Part shown: positions 9,317-19,218 of the stretch, one piece after another | How the letters are laid out: each line of letters begins with the position of its first letter | Numbering within the stretch: position 1 is the stretch's first letter | Origin: Ensifer adhaerens | Lineage (GTDB): Bacteria; Pseudomonadota; Alphaproteobacteria; Rhizobiales; Rhizobiaceae | Assembly (NCBI RefSeq): GCF_028993555.1 | Contig: NZ_CP118610.1 | Coordinates: 1,488,001 to 1,552,000, forward strand | DNA length: 64,000 bases | Direction: 5' to 3' | Made by a program: the position numbers and the translations under genes | Notes under the pieces: generated by a model | Databases searched by the model: none | Seen by the model: only the letters and a program-made list of their open reading frames with translations | Told to the model about the DNA's origin: nothing

Positions 9317-12300
9317 ATGATGCTGGTTGGCCTTGATCCGAAGAAGATTGTCGAAGCACAACGAGAAATCACGATCGGGCCGGTTCCCGCCGGAGCCGAG
9401 GCGCTCGTTCTCGCCGAACTCGCGCGTGCGGGCCAGCCGGTCGCCTACATTCTGTCGGACGGTCAACGGATCGCGGATCTGGAGCAGGTGCTTGGCTTTG
9501 TGGCGCCCGATATTCCGGTGCTGACGCTGCCGGGTTGGGACTGCCTTCCCTATGACCGCGTGTCGCCAAGCGCCGACACATCCGCGCGGCGTCTCGCAGC
9601 ACTCAGCGCGCTGATTGCGCACAAGAAGAAACCGCATGCGGCGATCGTGCTGGTGACGGTCAATGCGGCACTTCAGAAGATCTCGCCGCAGGATGTGATC
9701 GAGAGCTTGGCGTTCTCTGCCCGACCCGGCAATCAGGTGCGCATGGATGACATCGCCACCCGGCTCGAGCGCAACGGTTTCGAGCGGGTCGCGACCGTGC
9801 GCGAAGTGGGTGAATATGCGGTGCGCGGCGGCATCCTCGATGTCTTCGTGCCGGGCAGTGGCGAGCCCCTGCGCCTCGACTTCTTCGGCGATACGCTCGA
9901 GACCATCCGCTCCTTCGATCCCGCCAGCCAGCGCACGACCGGCCAGGTCCGCTCTCTCGATCTCAACCCGATGAGCGAGGTGTCGCTGACGCCGGAGACG
10001 ATCAGCCATTTCCGCAAGCAGTATCTTTCGCTCTTCGGCGCGACGACCCGCGACGACGCGCTCTATCAGGCCGTGTCCGAAGGGCGGCGCTACGCCGGCA
10101 TGGAGCATTGGCTGCCGCTCTTCTATGACGGGCTGGAGACCGTCTTCGACTATCTCGACGGTTTCCGCATCGTCACCGATCATCTGGCACGCGAAGCCGC
10201 GGCCGAGCGCTCGAAGCTCATTCTCGACTATTACGATGCCCGTCTGGCATCGGCCTCTCCCGGCAAGTCGCAGACGACCCAAGGCACGCCCTATAAGCCG
10301 GTTCCGCCTGAACTGCTCTATCTGAATTCGCAGGGCTTCAACGCCGCGCTCACCTCGCGCGACGCCATTCGCCTGTCGCCGTTCAACGAGCACGAAGGCG
10401 AAGCTCGGCAGGTGATATCGGTGGACGCGCGCCAGGGCATGCGCTGGGCAAAGTCGTCGGGTGAAGGGGAGACGGACAGCGAGCGCGTCAACGTCTTCGA
10501 CCAGGCGGTCAAGTACATTGCCGAGCGCCGCTCGAAGGGCGCCAAGGTGATTGTCTCGGGCTGGAGCGAAGGGTCGCTGGACCGCCTGTTGCAGGTGCTT
10601 GCCGAGCACGGACTTGGCAACATCAAGCCGATCAAGGCACTGGCCGAGGTCAAGAGCCTGAAACCGGGCGAGGCGGGATCGACCGTCCTCAGCATCGAGG
10701 CTGGTTTCGAGACCGGCGATCTCGTTGTCATCGGCGAACAGGATATCCTGGGCGACCGCATGGTGCGCCGCTCGAAGCGACGGAAGCGCGGGGCAGACTT
10801 CATCGCCGAAGTCGCTGGCCTCGACGAGGGCAGTTACGTCGTGCACGCCGAACACGGTATCGGGCGCTTCGTCGGCCTGCGCACGATCGAGGCCGTTGGC
10901 GCACCGCATGATTGCCTCGAGCTCGTCTATGCCGACAATGCCAAGCTCTTCCTGCCGGTCGAAAACATCGAGCTTCTGTCGCGCTATGGGGCGGAAGGCA
11001 CCGATGCGATCCTCGACAAGCTTGGCGGGGTTGCCTGGCAGGCGCGCAAGGCGAAGCTTAAGAAGCGGCTTCTCGACATGGCGGGTGGCCTCATCCGCAT
11101 CGCCGCCGAGCGTCATACCCGCCACGCGCCGGTTCTTGTTGCTCAGGATGGCGTGTACGACGAATTCGCCGCGCGCTTCCCCTATGACGAGACCGAGGAT
11201 CAGCTGAACTCGATCGAGGCCGTGCGCGACGATCTCGGCAGCGGCCGTCCGATGGACCGCCTCGTCTGCGGCGATGTCGGTTTCGGCAAGACGGAGGTTG
11301 CACTGCGCGCCGCCTTCATCGCCGCCATGAACGGCGTCCAGGTCGCCGTCGTCGTGCCGACGACGCTGCTCGCGCGCCAGCATTTCAAGACGTTCTCCGA
11401 GCGCTTCCGTGGCCTGCCGATCCGCATCCAGCAGGCGTCCCGCCTCGTCGGCTCGAAGGAGCTGGCGCTCACCAAGAAGGAAGTGGCCGACGGCAAGACC
11501 GACGTCGTCGTCGGCACCCATGCGCTACTTGGCACTTCGGTTAATTTCGCCAATCTCGGCCTCCTGATCATCGACGAAGAGCAGCACTTTGGCGTCAAGC
11601 ACAAGGAGCGGCTGAAGGAGCTGAAGTCGGACGTGCACGTGCTGACGCTTTCGGCAACGCCGATCCCGCGCACGCTGCAGCTGGCACTGACGGGCGTGCG
11701 CGAACTGTCGCTGATCACCACGCCGCCAGTCGACCGCATGGCGGTGCGCACCTTCATTTCGCCCTTCGACGCGCTGGTCATCCGCGAAACGCTGATGCGC
11801 GAACATTATCGCGGCGGCCAGAGCTTCTATGTCTGCCCGCGCTTGAGCGATCTCTCGGAGATCCATGATTTCCTGAAGTCCGACGTTCCGGAGCTGAAGG
11901 TAGCCGTTGCCCACGGCCAGATGCCGGCAACCGAGCTCGAGGACATCATGAACGCCTTCTACGACGGGCGTTACGATGTGCTTCTGTCGACGACGATCGT
12001 CGAATCCGGTCTCGATGTGCCGACGGCAAACACACTGATCGTCCATCGCGCCGACATGTTCGGTCTCGCCCAGCTTTACCAGCTTCGAGGCCGAGTCGGC
12101 CGCTCGAAGGTACGCGCCTTCGCGCTGTTCACGCTGCCGGTCAACAAGACGCTGACGGGCATGGCGGAGCGCCGGTTGAAGGTGCTGCAGTCGCTCGACA
12201 CGCTCGGTGCCGGCTTCCAGCTGGCGAGCCACGATCTCGATATCCGCGGTGCCGGCAATCTGCTCGGCGAGGAACAGTCCGGCCACATCAAGGAGGTCGG

Positions 12301-12823
12301 TTTCGAGCTTTACCAGCAGATGCTCGAGGAAGCAGTCGCCGAACTCAAGGGTGAGGAAGAAATCCACGATACCGGCTGGTCACCGCAGATTTCGGTCGGA
12401 ACGCCGGTCATGATCCCCGAACACTACGTGCCGGACTTGCACCTGAGGCTTGGGCTCTATCGCCGCCTTGGCGAACTGACGGATCTCAAGGAAATCGACG
12501 GCTTCGGCGCCGAGATGATCGACCGCTTCGGGCCACTGCCGATCGAGGTCCAGCACCTGCTGAAGATCGTCTACATCAAGTCGTTGTGCCGCACGGCCAA
12601 TGTCGAAAAGCTCGACGCCGGGCCGAAGGGCGTCGTCGTGCAGTTCCGCAACAAGGAGTTTCCGAATCCGGCAGCACTCGTCGGCTACATCGCCAAGCAG
12701 GGTACGCTGGCGAAGATCCGGCCGGACCACAGCGTCTTCCTCCAACGGGAACTGGCGACGCCGGAGAAGCGTCTTTCAGGCGCTGCCATGGTCATGACGC
12801 AGCTCGCGGGTCTGGCGAAATAA
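9317..12823 (+). CDS. mfd: Transcription-repair coupling factor
   Basis: 1168 aa ATPase that displaces RNA polymerase stalled at lesions and recruits UvrA. The N-terminal UvrB-like module is followed by the RNA-polymerase interaction domain (GSYVVHAEHGIGRFVGL, near residue 505). The SF2 motor has Walker A VCGDVGFGKTEVALR near residue 650, Walker B IIDEEQHFG, motif III TATPIPRTLQLA and QLRGRVGRS. The TRG block GNLLGEEQSGHIKEVGFELY and the C-terminal autoinhibitory domain complete the protein. Two adjacent ATG codons stand at 9317; either could start. A hairpin terminator follows directly. A very long reverse-strand frame opposite it is a codon-bias shadow. Confidence 0.98.
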   Translation: MMLVGLDPKKIVEAQREITIGPVPAGAEALVLAELARAGQPVAYILSDGQRIADLEQVLGFVAPDIPVLTLPGWDCLPYDRVSPSADTSARRLAALSALIAHKKKPHAAIVLVTVNAALQKISPQDVIESLAFSARPGNQVRMDDIATRLERNGFERVATVREVGEYAVRGGILDVFVPGSGEPLRLDFFGDTLETIRSFDPASQRTTGQVRSLDLNPMSEVSLTPETISHFRKQYLSLFGATTRDDALYQAVSEGRRYAGMEHWLPLFYDGLETVFDYLDGFRIVTDHLAREAAAERSKLILDYYDARLASASPGKSQTTQGTPYKPVPPELLYLNSQGFNAALTSRDAIRLSPFNEHEGEARQVISVDARQGMRWAKSSGEGETDSERVNVFDQAVKYIAERRSKGAKVIVSGWSEGSLDRLLQVLAEHGLGNIKPIKALAEVKSLKPGEAGSTVLSIEAGFETGDLVVIGEQDILGDRMVRRSKRRKRGADFIAEVAGLDEGSYVVHAEHGIGRFVGLRTIEAVGAPHDCLELVYADNAKLFLPVENIELLSRYGAEGTDAILDKLGGVAWQARKAKLKKRLLDMAGGLIRIAAERHTRHAPVLVAQDGVYDEFAARFPYDETEDQLNSIEAVRDDLGSGRPMDRLVCGDVGFGKTEVALRAAFIAAMNGVQVAVVVPTTLLARQHFKTFSERFRGLPIRIQQASRLVGSKELALTKKEVADGKTDVVVGTHALLGTSVNFANLGLLIIDEEQHFGVKHKERLKELKSDVHVLTLSATPIPRTLQLALTGVRELSLITTPPVDRMAVRTFISPFDALVIRETLMREHYRGGQSFYVCPRLSDLSEIHDFLKSDVPELKVAVAHGQMPATELEDIMNAFYDGRYDVLLSTTIVESGLDVPTANTLIVHRADMFGLAQLYQLRGRVGRSKVRAFALFTLPVNKTLTGMAERRLKVLQSLDTLGAGFQLASHDLDIRGAGNLLGEEQSGHIKEVGFELYQQMLEEAVAELKGEEEIHDTGWSPQISVGTPVMIPEHYVPDLHLRLGLYRRLGELTDLKEIDGFGAEMIDRFGPLPIEVQHLLKIVYIKSLCRTANVEKLDAGPKGVVVQFRNKEFPNPAALVGYIAKQGTLAKIRPDHSVFLQRELATPEKRLSGAAMVMTQLAGLAK

Positions 12824-12827
12824 CAAA

Positions 12828-12876
12828 GTGCCGCGCTGCCGGGTTGATGCGGCAGCGCGGCATGAGCCTCTTTTGT
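12828..12876 (+). terminator. Rho-independent terminator of mfd
   Basis: Twelve-base arms TGCCGCGCTGCC (12829-12840) and GGCAGCGCGGCA (12851-12862) pair perfectly around a 10-base loop, and a CTCTTTTGTG tail follows at about 12868. It begins 5 bases after the mfd stop codon. Confidence 0.8.
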
Positions 12877-12907
12877 GTGAGAACGGTTCCGGTTCGCCGT
12901 TGCGCGA

Positions 12908-13570
12908 TCAGTTCGGCTTGCCGCTCGCCTTCATCTGCGCGATTTCGCGCAGCGCATTCGTAAGCACGTCGACGGATTGGGCCCCCATCACTGCATATTG
13001 TCCGTCGAGAATGAAGCAGGGAACACCGGTCACGCCCATCTCGCTGGCCATGCCGACCTCTTCCTTGACTGCGTCCTTGTCGGCATCGGAGGTCAAGAGC
13101 GCCGCGATGACGGGGCGGTCAAGCCCGGCCTTCTCGGCGATATCCAGGAGCACGGCGTGATCGCCGACGTTGCGGCCTTCTTCGAAATTCGCCTTGAACA
13201 GCATGCCGACGACGGCCGACTGCGCTGCCTCGCCGTTGGTCGCAGCCCAGCGGACGAGCCGGTGGGCGTCGAGCGTGTTCGGGCTGATCTTCACGGCATC
13301 GAAATCGAAGGAGATGCCATCGGCGTTTCCAAGTTCGCGCAGCATGTCATGCGCGCGATCGACTGCCGCCTGGCCGCCGAGCTTTTCCGCCAGGTGCTGC
13401 TTGTGGTCGACGCCTTCCGGCGGCAGGTCGGGATTGAGCTGATAGGGCCGCCAATTGACTGTGACGAGCACGTCCGGGACGTTGGCGATCGCCTGATCCA
13501 GCCTTGCCTTGCCGAGATAGCACCAGGGGCAGACGACGTCCGAGACGATATCGATGCTGACGGTTTGCAT
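12908..13570 (-). CDS. DsbA family oxidoreductase (FrnE-like)
   Basis: 220 aa, thioredoxin-fold dithiol oxidoreductase of the FrnE/2-hydroxychromene-2-carboxylate isomerase-like branch of the DsbA superfamily. The active-site CPWC is at residues 14-17 in DVVCPWCYLGK, followed by the inserted helical domain and the cis-Pro region GVTGVPCFILDGQYAVMGAQ. There is no signal peptide, so a cytoplasmic location is inferred, unlike classical DsbA. An extra Cys lies next to the cis-Pro loop. It is followed on the same strand side by nothing obvious, and it converges with mfd. Physiological substrate unknown. Confidence 0.9.
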   Translation of the reverse strand: MQTVSIDIVSDVVCPWCYLGKARLDQAIANVPDVLVTVNWRPYQLNPDLPPEGVDHKQHLAEKLGGQAAVDRAHDMLRELGNADGISFDFDAVKISPNTLDAHRLVRWAATNGEAAQSAVVGMLFKANFEEGRNVGDHAVLLDIAEKAGLDRPVIAALLTSDADKDAVKEEVGMASEMGVTGVPCFILDGQYAVMGAQSVDVLTNALREIAQMKASGKPN

Positions 13571-13659
13571 GGTGCGGGTGCCTTTCCTTGTTTGGTATGT
13601 CGGCGAGATAAGCCGGTTTCATCCGGCTTTCAATGCGTTACCAAAAGGGAACCAACCCT

Positions 13660-15474
13660 CTATTGGGCGTTTTGGTCCCACCAGGCCGGAAGTTGGTAGC
13701 CATAGAGCGGCAACACGTCGGGACGGCCGATGTGCTTGCGTCGCGCCACCCACTGTGCGTCCAGGTGATAGAGCGGAACCAGATAGGAATTGTTGACCAG
13801 CAGCCGGTCGTGGGCGCGCACGGCAGCCGTGAAATCCTCAGTCGTGCGGGCCTGGAGAATGTTGTTGATCATGCGGTCGACATCCTTGTCGGCTACGCCG
13901 GCAAAGTTGTCGCTGCCCTGTCGATCCCTGGACTGGGAGGACCAGCGCCCAGCCTGCTCGATGCCGGGTGACAACGTCGATGGGAACGACTTGATGATCA
14001 CGTCGTAGTCGAAGGACTGGCTACGCTGCTGATACTGCGAATCGTCGACGGTGCGCACTGTCACCTGAATGCCCAGCGGCGCGAGGAAGCGCTGATAGGC
14101 AAGCGCGATCTTTTCCTGGCCCGCGTTCTGGCTCATGATTTCGAAGGCAAGCGGCGCGCCCTTGGCGTCGACCATCTTGCCGTCCTTGATCTGGAAACCC
14201 GCCTCGCGCATCAGCGAGACGGCGACACGCAGCACGTTGCGATCACGCCCAGAAGCGTCCGTCACCGGCAGCCGATAGGTGCCGTCGAGGATTGCCGGGT
14301 TGATGCGATCGCGTGCATCGCCGATGAGGCCGAGTTCACGGTCGTCAGCCGGTGCGCCGAGGAAGCTCAGCGTCGAATTCTGCCAGTAGCTCTGGGTGCG
14401 CGTATAGGCACCATCGAAGAGGTTCTTGTTGACCCACTCGAAGTCGAACACGAGTGCCAGACCCTGCCGGAGCTTGAGGTTGTCGAACATCGGCTTGCGG
14501 GTATTGAACACGATACCGAGCATGCCGGACGGCGTTTTCGGCTTGAAGGTCTCCTTGACGACGTCGCCGGAGCGGACAGCCGGGAAATCGTATCCGCGCG
14601 CCCACTTGGTGGCACTGCCTTCGGGATAGATGTCGATCTCGCCTTTCTTGAACGCTTCGAACAGCGAGTTTTCCTGAAGGAAGTATTCGACGGAGATTTC
14701 GTCGTAATTGTCCTGGCCGACCTTCGACGGCAGGTCCTTCGCCCAGTAATCGGGGTTTCTTTTGTAGACGATGCGCTCGCCCGGTTTCACTTCAGCAACC
14801 CGATAGGGGCCGGAGCCGAGCGGCGGCTTCAAGCTCGTCTGGTCGAAGGTTGCAACGTCAATGGCGTGTTTCGGCAGGACCGGCGAGAGGCCGAGCAACA
14901 GCGGAAGTTCGCGGTCGGCTTCTTCGGTAAACGTGAAACGTACGCTGCGGTCGCCCACCTTCTCCATCTTCGCCACCTTGGCCAGGCGGTTGCTGAAGGG
15001 CACGCGTCCCTTGTCGCGCATCAGTTCGAAGCTGAAGATCACGTCTTCAGCGGTGACCGGCTGCCCGTCGGCCCAGCGGGCGTTGGGGTTGAGGTTGAAC
15101 TGGATGAAGGTCCGGTCGTCATCCCATTCAACCGATTCGGCGAGCAGGCCGTACATGGTGAAGGCTTCGTCGCGCGAGCGCTGCATCAGCGATTCGTAGA
15201 CGAGGTTGCCGTATTCCGGGTCCCACATGCCGCGCGCCGTCGTGCGCATGCTCTTCAGAATGAACGGATTGAGGCTGTCGAAGGTGCCGACTACGCCGTA
15301 GGAGATCTTCCCGCCCTTCTTCACGTTCGGATTGACGTAGGGGAAGTTCTTGAAATCGGCCGGCAGCGCCGGTTCGCCATGCATGGCAATGGCATGCACG
15401 GGTGCGGCTACCGCACCGTTCCCGAACGATGTGACGGTCATGAGCAGGGCCAGACCGGAAATAAATGCACGCAA
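13660..15474 (-). CDS. ABC transporter substrate-binding protein, family 5 (YejA-like peptide binding)
   Basis: About 604 aa periplasmic solute-binding protein. A signal peptide (FISGLALLMTVTSF, cleaved near AVAA) is followed by the SBP family 5 fold with DSLNPFILK, ARWADGQPVTAEDVIFSFE and SGPYRVAEVKPGERIVYKRNPDYW. The long form and the C-terminal LYHLDAQWVARRKHIGRP resemble YejA, which binds oligopeptides. The start is chosen as TTG at 15474 because a perfect GGGAGG lies 5 bases before it; the in-frame GTG at 15480 would touch that site. No permease or ATPase genes are next to it, so it is an orphan component here. Ligand inferred from family only. Confidence 0.92.
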   Translation of the reverse strand: MRAFISGLALLMTVTSFGNGAVAAPVHAIAMHGEPALPADFKNFPYVNPNVKKGGKISYGVVGTFDSLNPFILKSMRTTARGMWDPEYGNLVYESLMQRSRDEAFTMYGLLAESVEWDDDRTFIQFNLNPNARWADGQPVTAEDVIFSFELMRDKGRVPFSNRLAKVAKMEKVGDRSVRFTFTEEADRELPLLLGLSPVLPKHAIDVATFDQTSLKPPLGSGPYRVAEVKPGERIVYKRNPDYWAKDLPSKVGQDNYDEISVEYFLQENSLFEAFKKGEIDIYPEGSATKWARGYDFPAVRSGDVVKETFKPKTPSGMLGIVFNTRKPMFDNLKLRQGLALVFDFEWVNKNLFDGAYTRTQSYWQNSTLSFLGAPADDRELGLIGDARDRINPAILDGTYRLPVTDASGRDRNVLRVAVSLMREAGFQIKDGKMVDAKGAPLAFEIMSQNAGQEKIALAYQRFLAPLGIQVTVRTVDDSQYQQRSQSFDYDVIIKSFPSTLSPGIEQAGRWSSQSRDRQGSDNFAGVADKDVDRMINNILQARTTEDFTAAVRAHDRLLVNNSYLVPLYHLDAQWVARRKHIGRPDVLPLYGYQLPAWWDQNAQ

Positions 15475-15748
15475 AGTCACCTCCCGTAAAGGGGTACCAA
15501 CAGGCCGATTCCCTGAACGTTACCAATGGTGACCGATGAATCCAACCGATCAGCCGCCCAAATTCCGCCCAGTAGCAAGTCAAAAAATGACAGGAAACAC
15601 TGGATAATCGAAGCGAGCCAATGTAACAGGTGTTTCCGGAAACGGGGTCATGCATTTGCCTTATTTGGCCAACAGGACAACGGCGGCTGACGATACTCAC
15701 CTGCGGAACGAACTGTTCCGTTACCGGATTTCAGGAGACGGAATCACA

Positions 15749-16378
15749 ATGATCTTCAAGTCGAATTTTACCAAACGCTCGGGTATGGCAGCGCTGGCGC
15801 TCTCTGTAGCTGCTGCGGGCGTACCGGGTGTTGCATCCGCCCAGCAGGCAGGTGGCAAGCCGCCGCAGGGCTGGTTCAAGATCTGCACCAAGCAGGAAGA
15901 CAATGACGTCTGCATCGTTCAGAACCTGCTGACCGCCAACAACGGTCAGCTCGTCACCGCTGTCGGCCTCATCACCGTAAGCGGCAAGGTCAACCGAAAG
16001 GTTCTGCAGGTTTCCGTACCGTCCGCGCGCCTGATCCCGACGGGTGTCCAGATGCAGATCGACGGCGGCAAGCCGGTAAAGCTCGACTACGCAATCTGCA
16101 TGCCGGACAAGTGCGTCGCTGAAGCGCCGCTCTCCGACCAGCTGATCGCCAGCCTGAAGAAGGGCAATGAAGTCGTCTTCACGTCGGTCAACTTCCAGCG
16201 CGCGCCGAACCCGATCAAGATGGCTCTGACGGGCTTCACCGGCGTGTTCGACGGCGAGCCGATCGAGCAGTCGCAGCTCGAAGAGCGTCAGCGTCTGCTG
16301 CAGGAAGAAATGCAGAAGAAGGCAGAGGACGCCCGCAAGAAGCTTGAGGAAGCCCAGAAGGCTGCCAAGCAGAACTAA
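15749..16378 (+). CDS. Invasion-associated locus B (IalB) family secreted protein
   Basis: 209 aa. A clear signal peptide (basic N-terminus, then MAALALSVAAAGVPG, cleavage after ASA) precedes an IalB domain. Four cysteines occur in two pairs, ICTKQEDNDVC and ICMPDKC, as in the family, likely forming periplasmic disulfides. The C-terminal 45 residues are a highly charged helix (EERQRLLQEEMQKKAEDARKK), probably a coiled coil. The ATG at 15749 with GGAGACG 10 bases upstream is preferred over an open extension reaching 15650. The family is named from a Bartonella invasion locus; in free-living rhizobia the function is not known. Divergent from the YejA-like gene. Confidence 0.92.
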   Translation: MIFKSNFTKRSGMAALALSVAAAGVPGVASAQQAGGKPPQGWFKICTKQEDNDVCIVQNLLTANNGQLVTAVGLITVSGKVNRKVLQVSVPSARLIPTGVQMQIDGGKPVKLDYAICMPDKCVAEAPLSDQLIASLKKGNEVVFTSVNFQRAPNPIKMALTGFTGVFDGEPIEQSQLEERQRLLQEEMQKKAEDARKKLEEAQKAAKQN

Positions 16379-16405
16379 GCGATCTCTCGCTATTTCCAAA
16401 AAGAA

Positions 16406-16439
16406 ACGCCCGGACTTGATGTCCGGGCGTTTTTATTTT
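16406..16439 (+). terminator. Rho-independent terminator after the IalB-like gene
   Basis: Perfect 10-base arms ACGCCCGGAC (16406-16415) and GTCCGGGCGT (16421-16430) with loop TTGAT, then TTTTATTTT. It lies 27 bases after the stop. Confidence 0.93.
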
Positions 16440-16456
16440 GCCGGAGGCGAGAAGCC

Positions 16457-16786
16457 CTAGTGGCGGAAAGCCGCCTTGGGCCTGTAATGGCCGACGCCAT
16501 CCTTGTCGAACAGGGCATCGACTTGCGCGTGGCGCATCGGCCGGTCGCTGTCGTCGAATTCCAGGTTCTGCTCGGAAACGTAGGCGACATACTCGCTGTC
16601 GTCGTTTTCGGCGAACAGATGGTAGAAGGGTTGATCCTTGCTCGGGCGGATCTCCTGCGGAATGGCGTTCCACCATTCTTCGGTGTTGGCGTATTCCGGA
16701 TCGACGTCGAAAATGACGCCGCGGAACGGAAAAATCCGATGGCGAACCACCTGTCCGATCTCGAATTTGGCGTTTCTTTGTTTCAT
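16457..16786 (-). CDS. hspQ: Heat shock protein HspQ / hemimethylated DNA-binding family
   Basis: 109 aa, YccV-like domain over nearly the whole length: FEIGQVVRHRIFPFRGVIFDVDPEY, EEWWNAIPQEIRPSKDQPFYHLFAE and YVSEQNL are the family blocks. In E. coli HspQ promotes turnover of a mutant DnaA and stimulates Lon; earlier it was described as binding hemimethylated DNA. The ATG at 16786 is preferred to one at 16798, because the AAAGGA site lies about 11 bases before 16786 but directly abuts the upstream ATG. Monocistronic by appearance, convergent with the IalB-like gene. Confidence 0.93.
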   Translation of the reverse strand: MKQRNAKFEIGQVVRHRIFPFRGVIFDVDPEYANTEEWWNAIPQEIRPSKDQPFYHLFAENDDSEYVAYVSEQNLEFDDSDRPMRHAQVDALFDKDGVGHYRPKAAFRH

Positions 16787-16970
16787 GACGCAACACATCC
16801 TTTCAGGAGATTATCTGGGTTGGCGAACCCAAAACATCAATAGGGATCTCCTTCCGCCCGGCGTTGAACAATTGCGCTCGGTGTCTGGACAGACGCGCAA
16901 AAGTTGCCGCCCCAATAATATCACACAATTCGGCAAAGCGTGCCGCTCCCCACAAAGGGGCGCATCTGAC

Positions 16971-17012
16971 GAAAAAGAAAAGCCGGCGACCTCGATCGAG
17001 GCGCCGGCCTTC
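16971..17012 (-). terminator. Terminator downstream of glnA
   Basis: Read on the minus strand, GCCGGCG-CCTCGATCGAGG-CGCCGGC forms a near-perfect long stem (plus positions 16982-17008) followed by a T-rich tail (TTTTCTTTTTC, minus strand). It lies about 50 bases beyond the glnA stop. Confidence 0.85.
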
Positions 17013-17061
17013 TTCATGGGGTGCATAGCCGGAAGCGATGTTGCTGCCGGAGAGCACGGTC

Positions 17062-18471
17062 TTAGACCGAGTAGTACATGTCGTACTCGACCGGATGCGG
17101 GGTCATTTCGAAGCGCATCACTTCCTGCATCTTCAGTTCGATGAAGGAGTCGATCTGGTCGTCGTCGAATACGCCGCCGGCGGTCAGGTACTTGCGATCC
17201 TTGTCGAGGCTTTCGAGCGCTTCGCGCAGCGAGCCGCAAACCGTCGGGATCTTCTTCAGTTCCTTCGGCGGCAGGTCGTAGAGGTCCTTGTCCATGGCCT
17301 TGCCCGGGTGCAGCTTGTTCTTGATGCCGTCGAGGCCGGCCATCAGCATGGCTGCAAAGGCGAGGTAGGGGTTGGCAGTCGGATCCGGGAAGCGGACTTC
17401 GACGCGCTTGGCCTTCGGGTTGGTGCCGAACGGAATGCGGCAGGATGCCGAGCGGTTACGTGCCGAATAGGCGAGCAGAACCGGTGCTTCGTAGCCCGGG
17501 ACGAGACGCTTGTAGGAGTTCGTCGACGGGTTGGTGAAGGCATTCAGCGACTTGGCATGCTTGATGATGCCGCCGATGAAGTAGAGGCAGGTTTCCGACA
17601 GGCCGGCATACTCGTCGCCAGCAAACGTCGGCTTGCCGTCCTTCCAGATCGACAGATGCACGTGCATGCCCGAGCCGTTGTCGCCGAAGATCGGCTTCGG
17701 CATGAAGGTTGCCGTCTTGCCGTAGGCATTGGCGACCTGGTGCACGACGTACTTGTAGATCTGCATCTTGTCGGCGTTGCGAACCAGCGCGTCGAACTTG
17801 ACGCCGAGCTCGTGCTGGGCAGCAGCCACTTCGTGGTGGTGCTTTTCAACGGTCACGCCCATTTCGGACAGGACCGTCAGCATTTCCGAGCGCATGTCCT
17901 GGCAGCTGTCGATCGGCGGAACCGGGAAGTAGCCGCCCTTGACGCGCGGACGGTGGCCGAGGTTGCCGGTCTCATAGTCGGTATCGTCGTTCGACGGCAG
18001 TTCCGAGGAATCGAGCTTGAAGCCGGTGTTGTACGGATCGGCCTTGTACTTGACGTCGTCGAAGACGAAGAACTCGGCTTCCGGGCCGACGAAGACGGTG
18101 TCGCCGATGCCCGATGCCTTGAGGTAGGCTTCGGCCTTCTTGGCCGTGCCGCGCGGGTCGCGGTTGTAGGATTCGCCCGAAACCGGATCGAGAATGTCGC
18201 AGATGATGACCATCGTCGACTGCGCGAAGAACGGGTCCATATGCGCTGTTTCCGGGTCGGGCATCAGCACCATGTCGGACTCGTTGATGGCCTTCCAGCC
18301 GCCAATCGAGGAGCCGTCGAACATGACGCCGTCAGCGAACATGTCTTCGTCGACGCAGACCACATCCATCGTTACGTGCTGCAGCTTGCCCTTGGGATCG
18401 GTAAAGCGCAGGTCGACGAACTTGACGTCGTTGTCCTTGATTTGCTTCAGAATATCGCTTGCAGTCGTCAT
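17062..18471 (-). CDS. glnA: Type I glutamine synthetase
   Basis: 469 aa dodecameric GSI-beta enzyme that condenses ammonia and glutamate with ATP. Catalytic blocks include [33 protein letters not shown] and the Glu-flap/substrate loop [17 protein letters not shown]. The adenylylation site is present as Tyr in [12 protein letters not shown] (near residue 398), so GlnE control is expected. It lies 64 bases downstream of glnB on the same strand, the classical rhizobial glnBA order, so it should be served at least partly by the sigma-54 type promoter in front of glnB. A strong terminator follows. Confidence 0.98.
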   Translation of the reverse strand: MTTASDILKQIKDNDVKFVDLRFTDPKGKLQHVTMDVVCVDEDMFADGVMFDGSSIGGWKAINESDMVLMPDPETAHMDPFFAQSTMVIICDILDPVSGESYNRDPRGTAKKAEAYLKASGIGDTVFVGPEAEFFVFDDVKYKADPYNTGFKLDSSELPSNDDTDYETGNLGHRPRVKGGYFPVPPIDSCQDMRSEMLTVLSEMGVTVEKHHHEVAAAQHELGVKFDALVRNADKMQIYKYVVHQVANAYGKTATFMPKPIFGDNGSGMHVHLSIWKDGKPTFAGDEYAGLSETCLYFIGGIIKHAKSLNAFTNPSTNSYKRLVPGYEAPVLLAYSARNRSASCRIPFGTNPKAKRVEVRFPDPTANPYLAFAAMLMAGLDGIKNKLHPGKAMDKDLYDLPPKELKKIPTVCGSLREALESLDKDRKYLTAGGVFDDDQIDSFIELKMQEVMRFEMTPHPVEYDMYYSV

Positions 18472-18535
18472 TTGCCGTTATTCCCTGTGTGAGATGACGA
18501 GGTTTGAAAAGAACCGGGCCGGACGGCCCGTGAAA

Positions 18536-19218
<683 letters not shown>

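Noticed and set aside
9200..11521. 773-codon open frame on the minus strand opposite mfd
   Set aside because: It is a codon-bias mirror of a highly conserved gene; no ribosome site, no recognisable domain, and composition is dominated by Arg, Ala, His and Asp.
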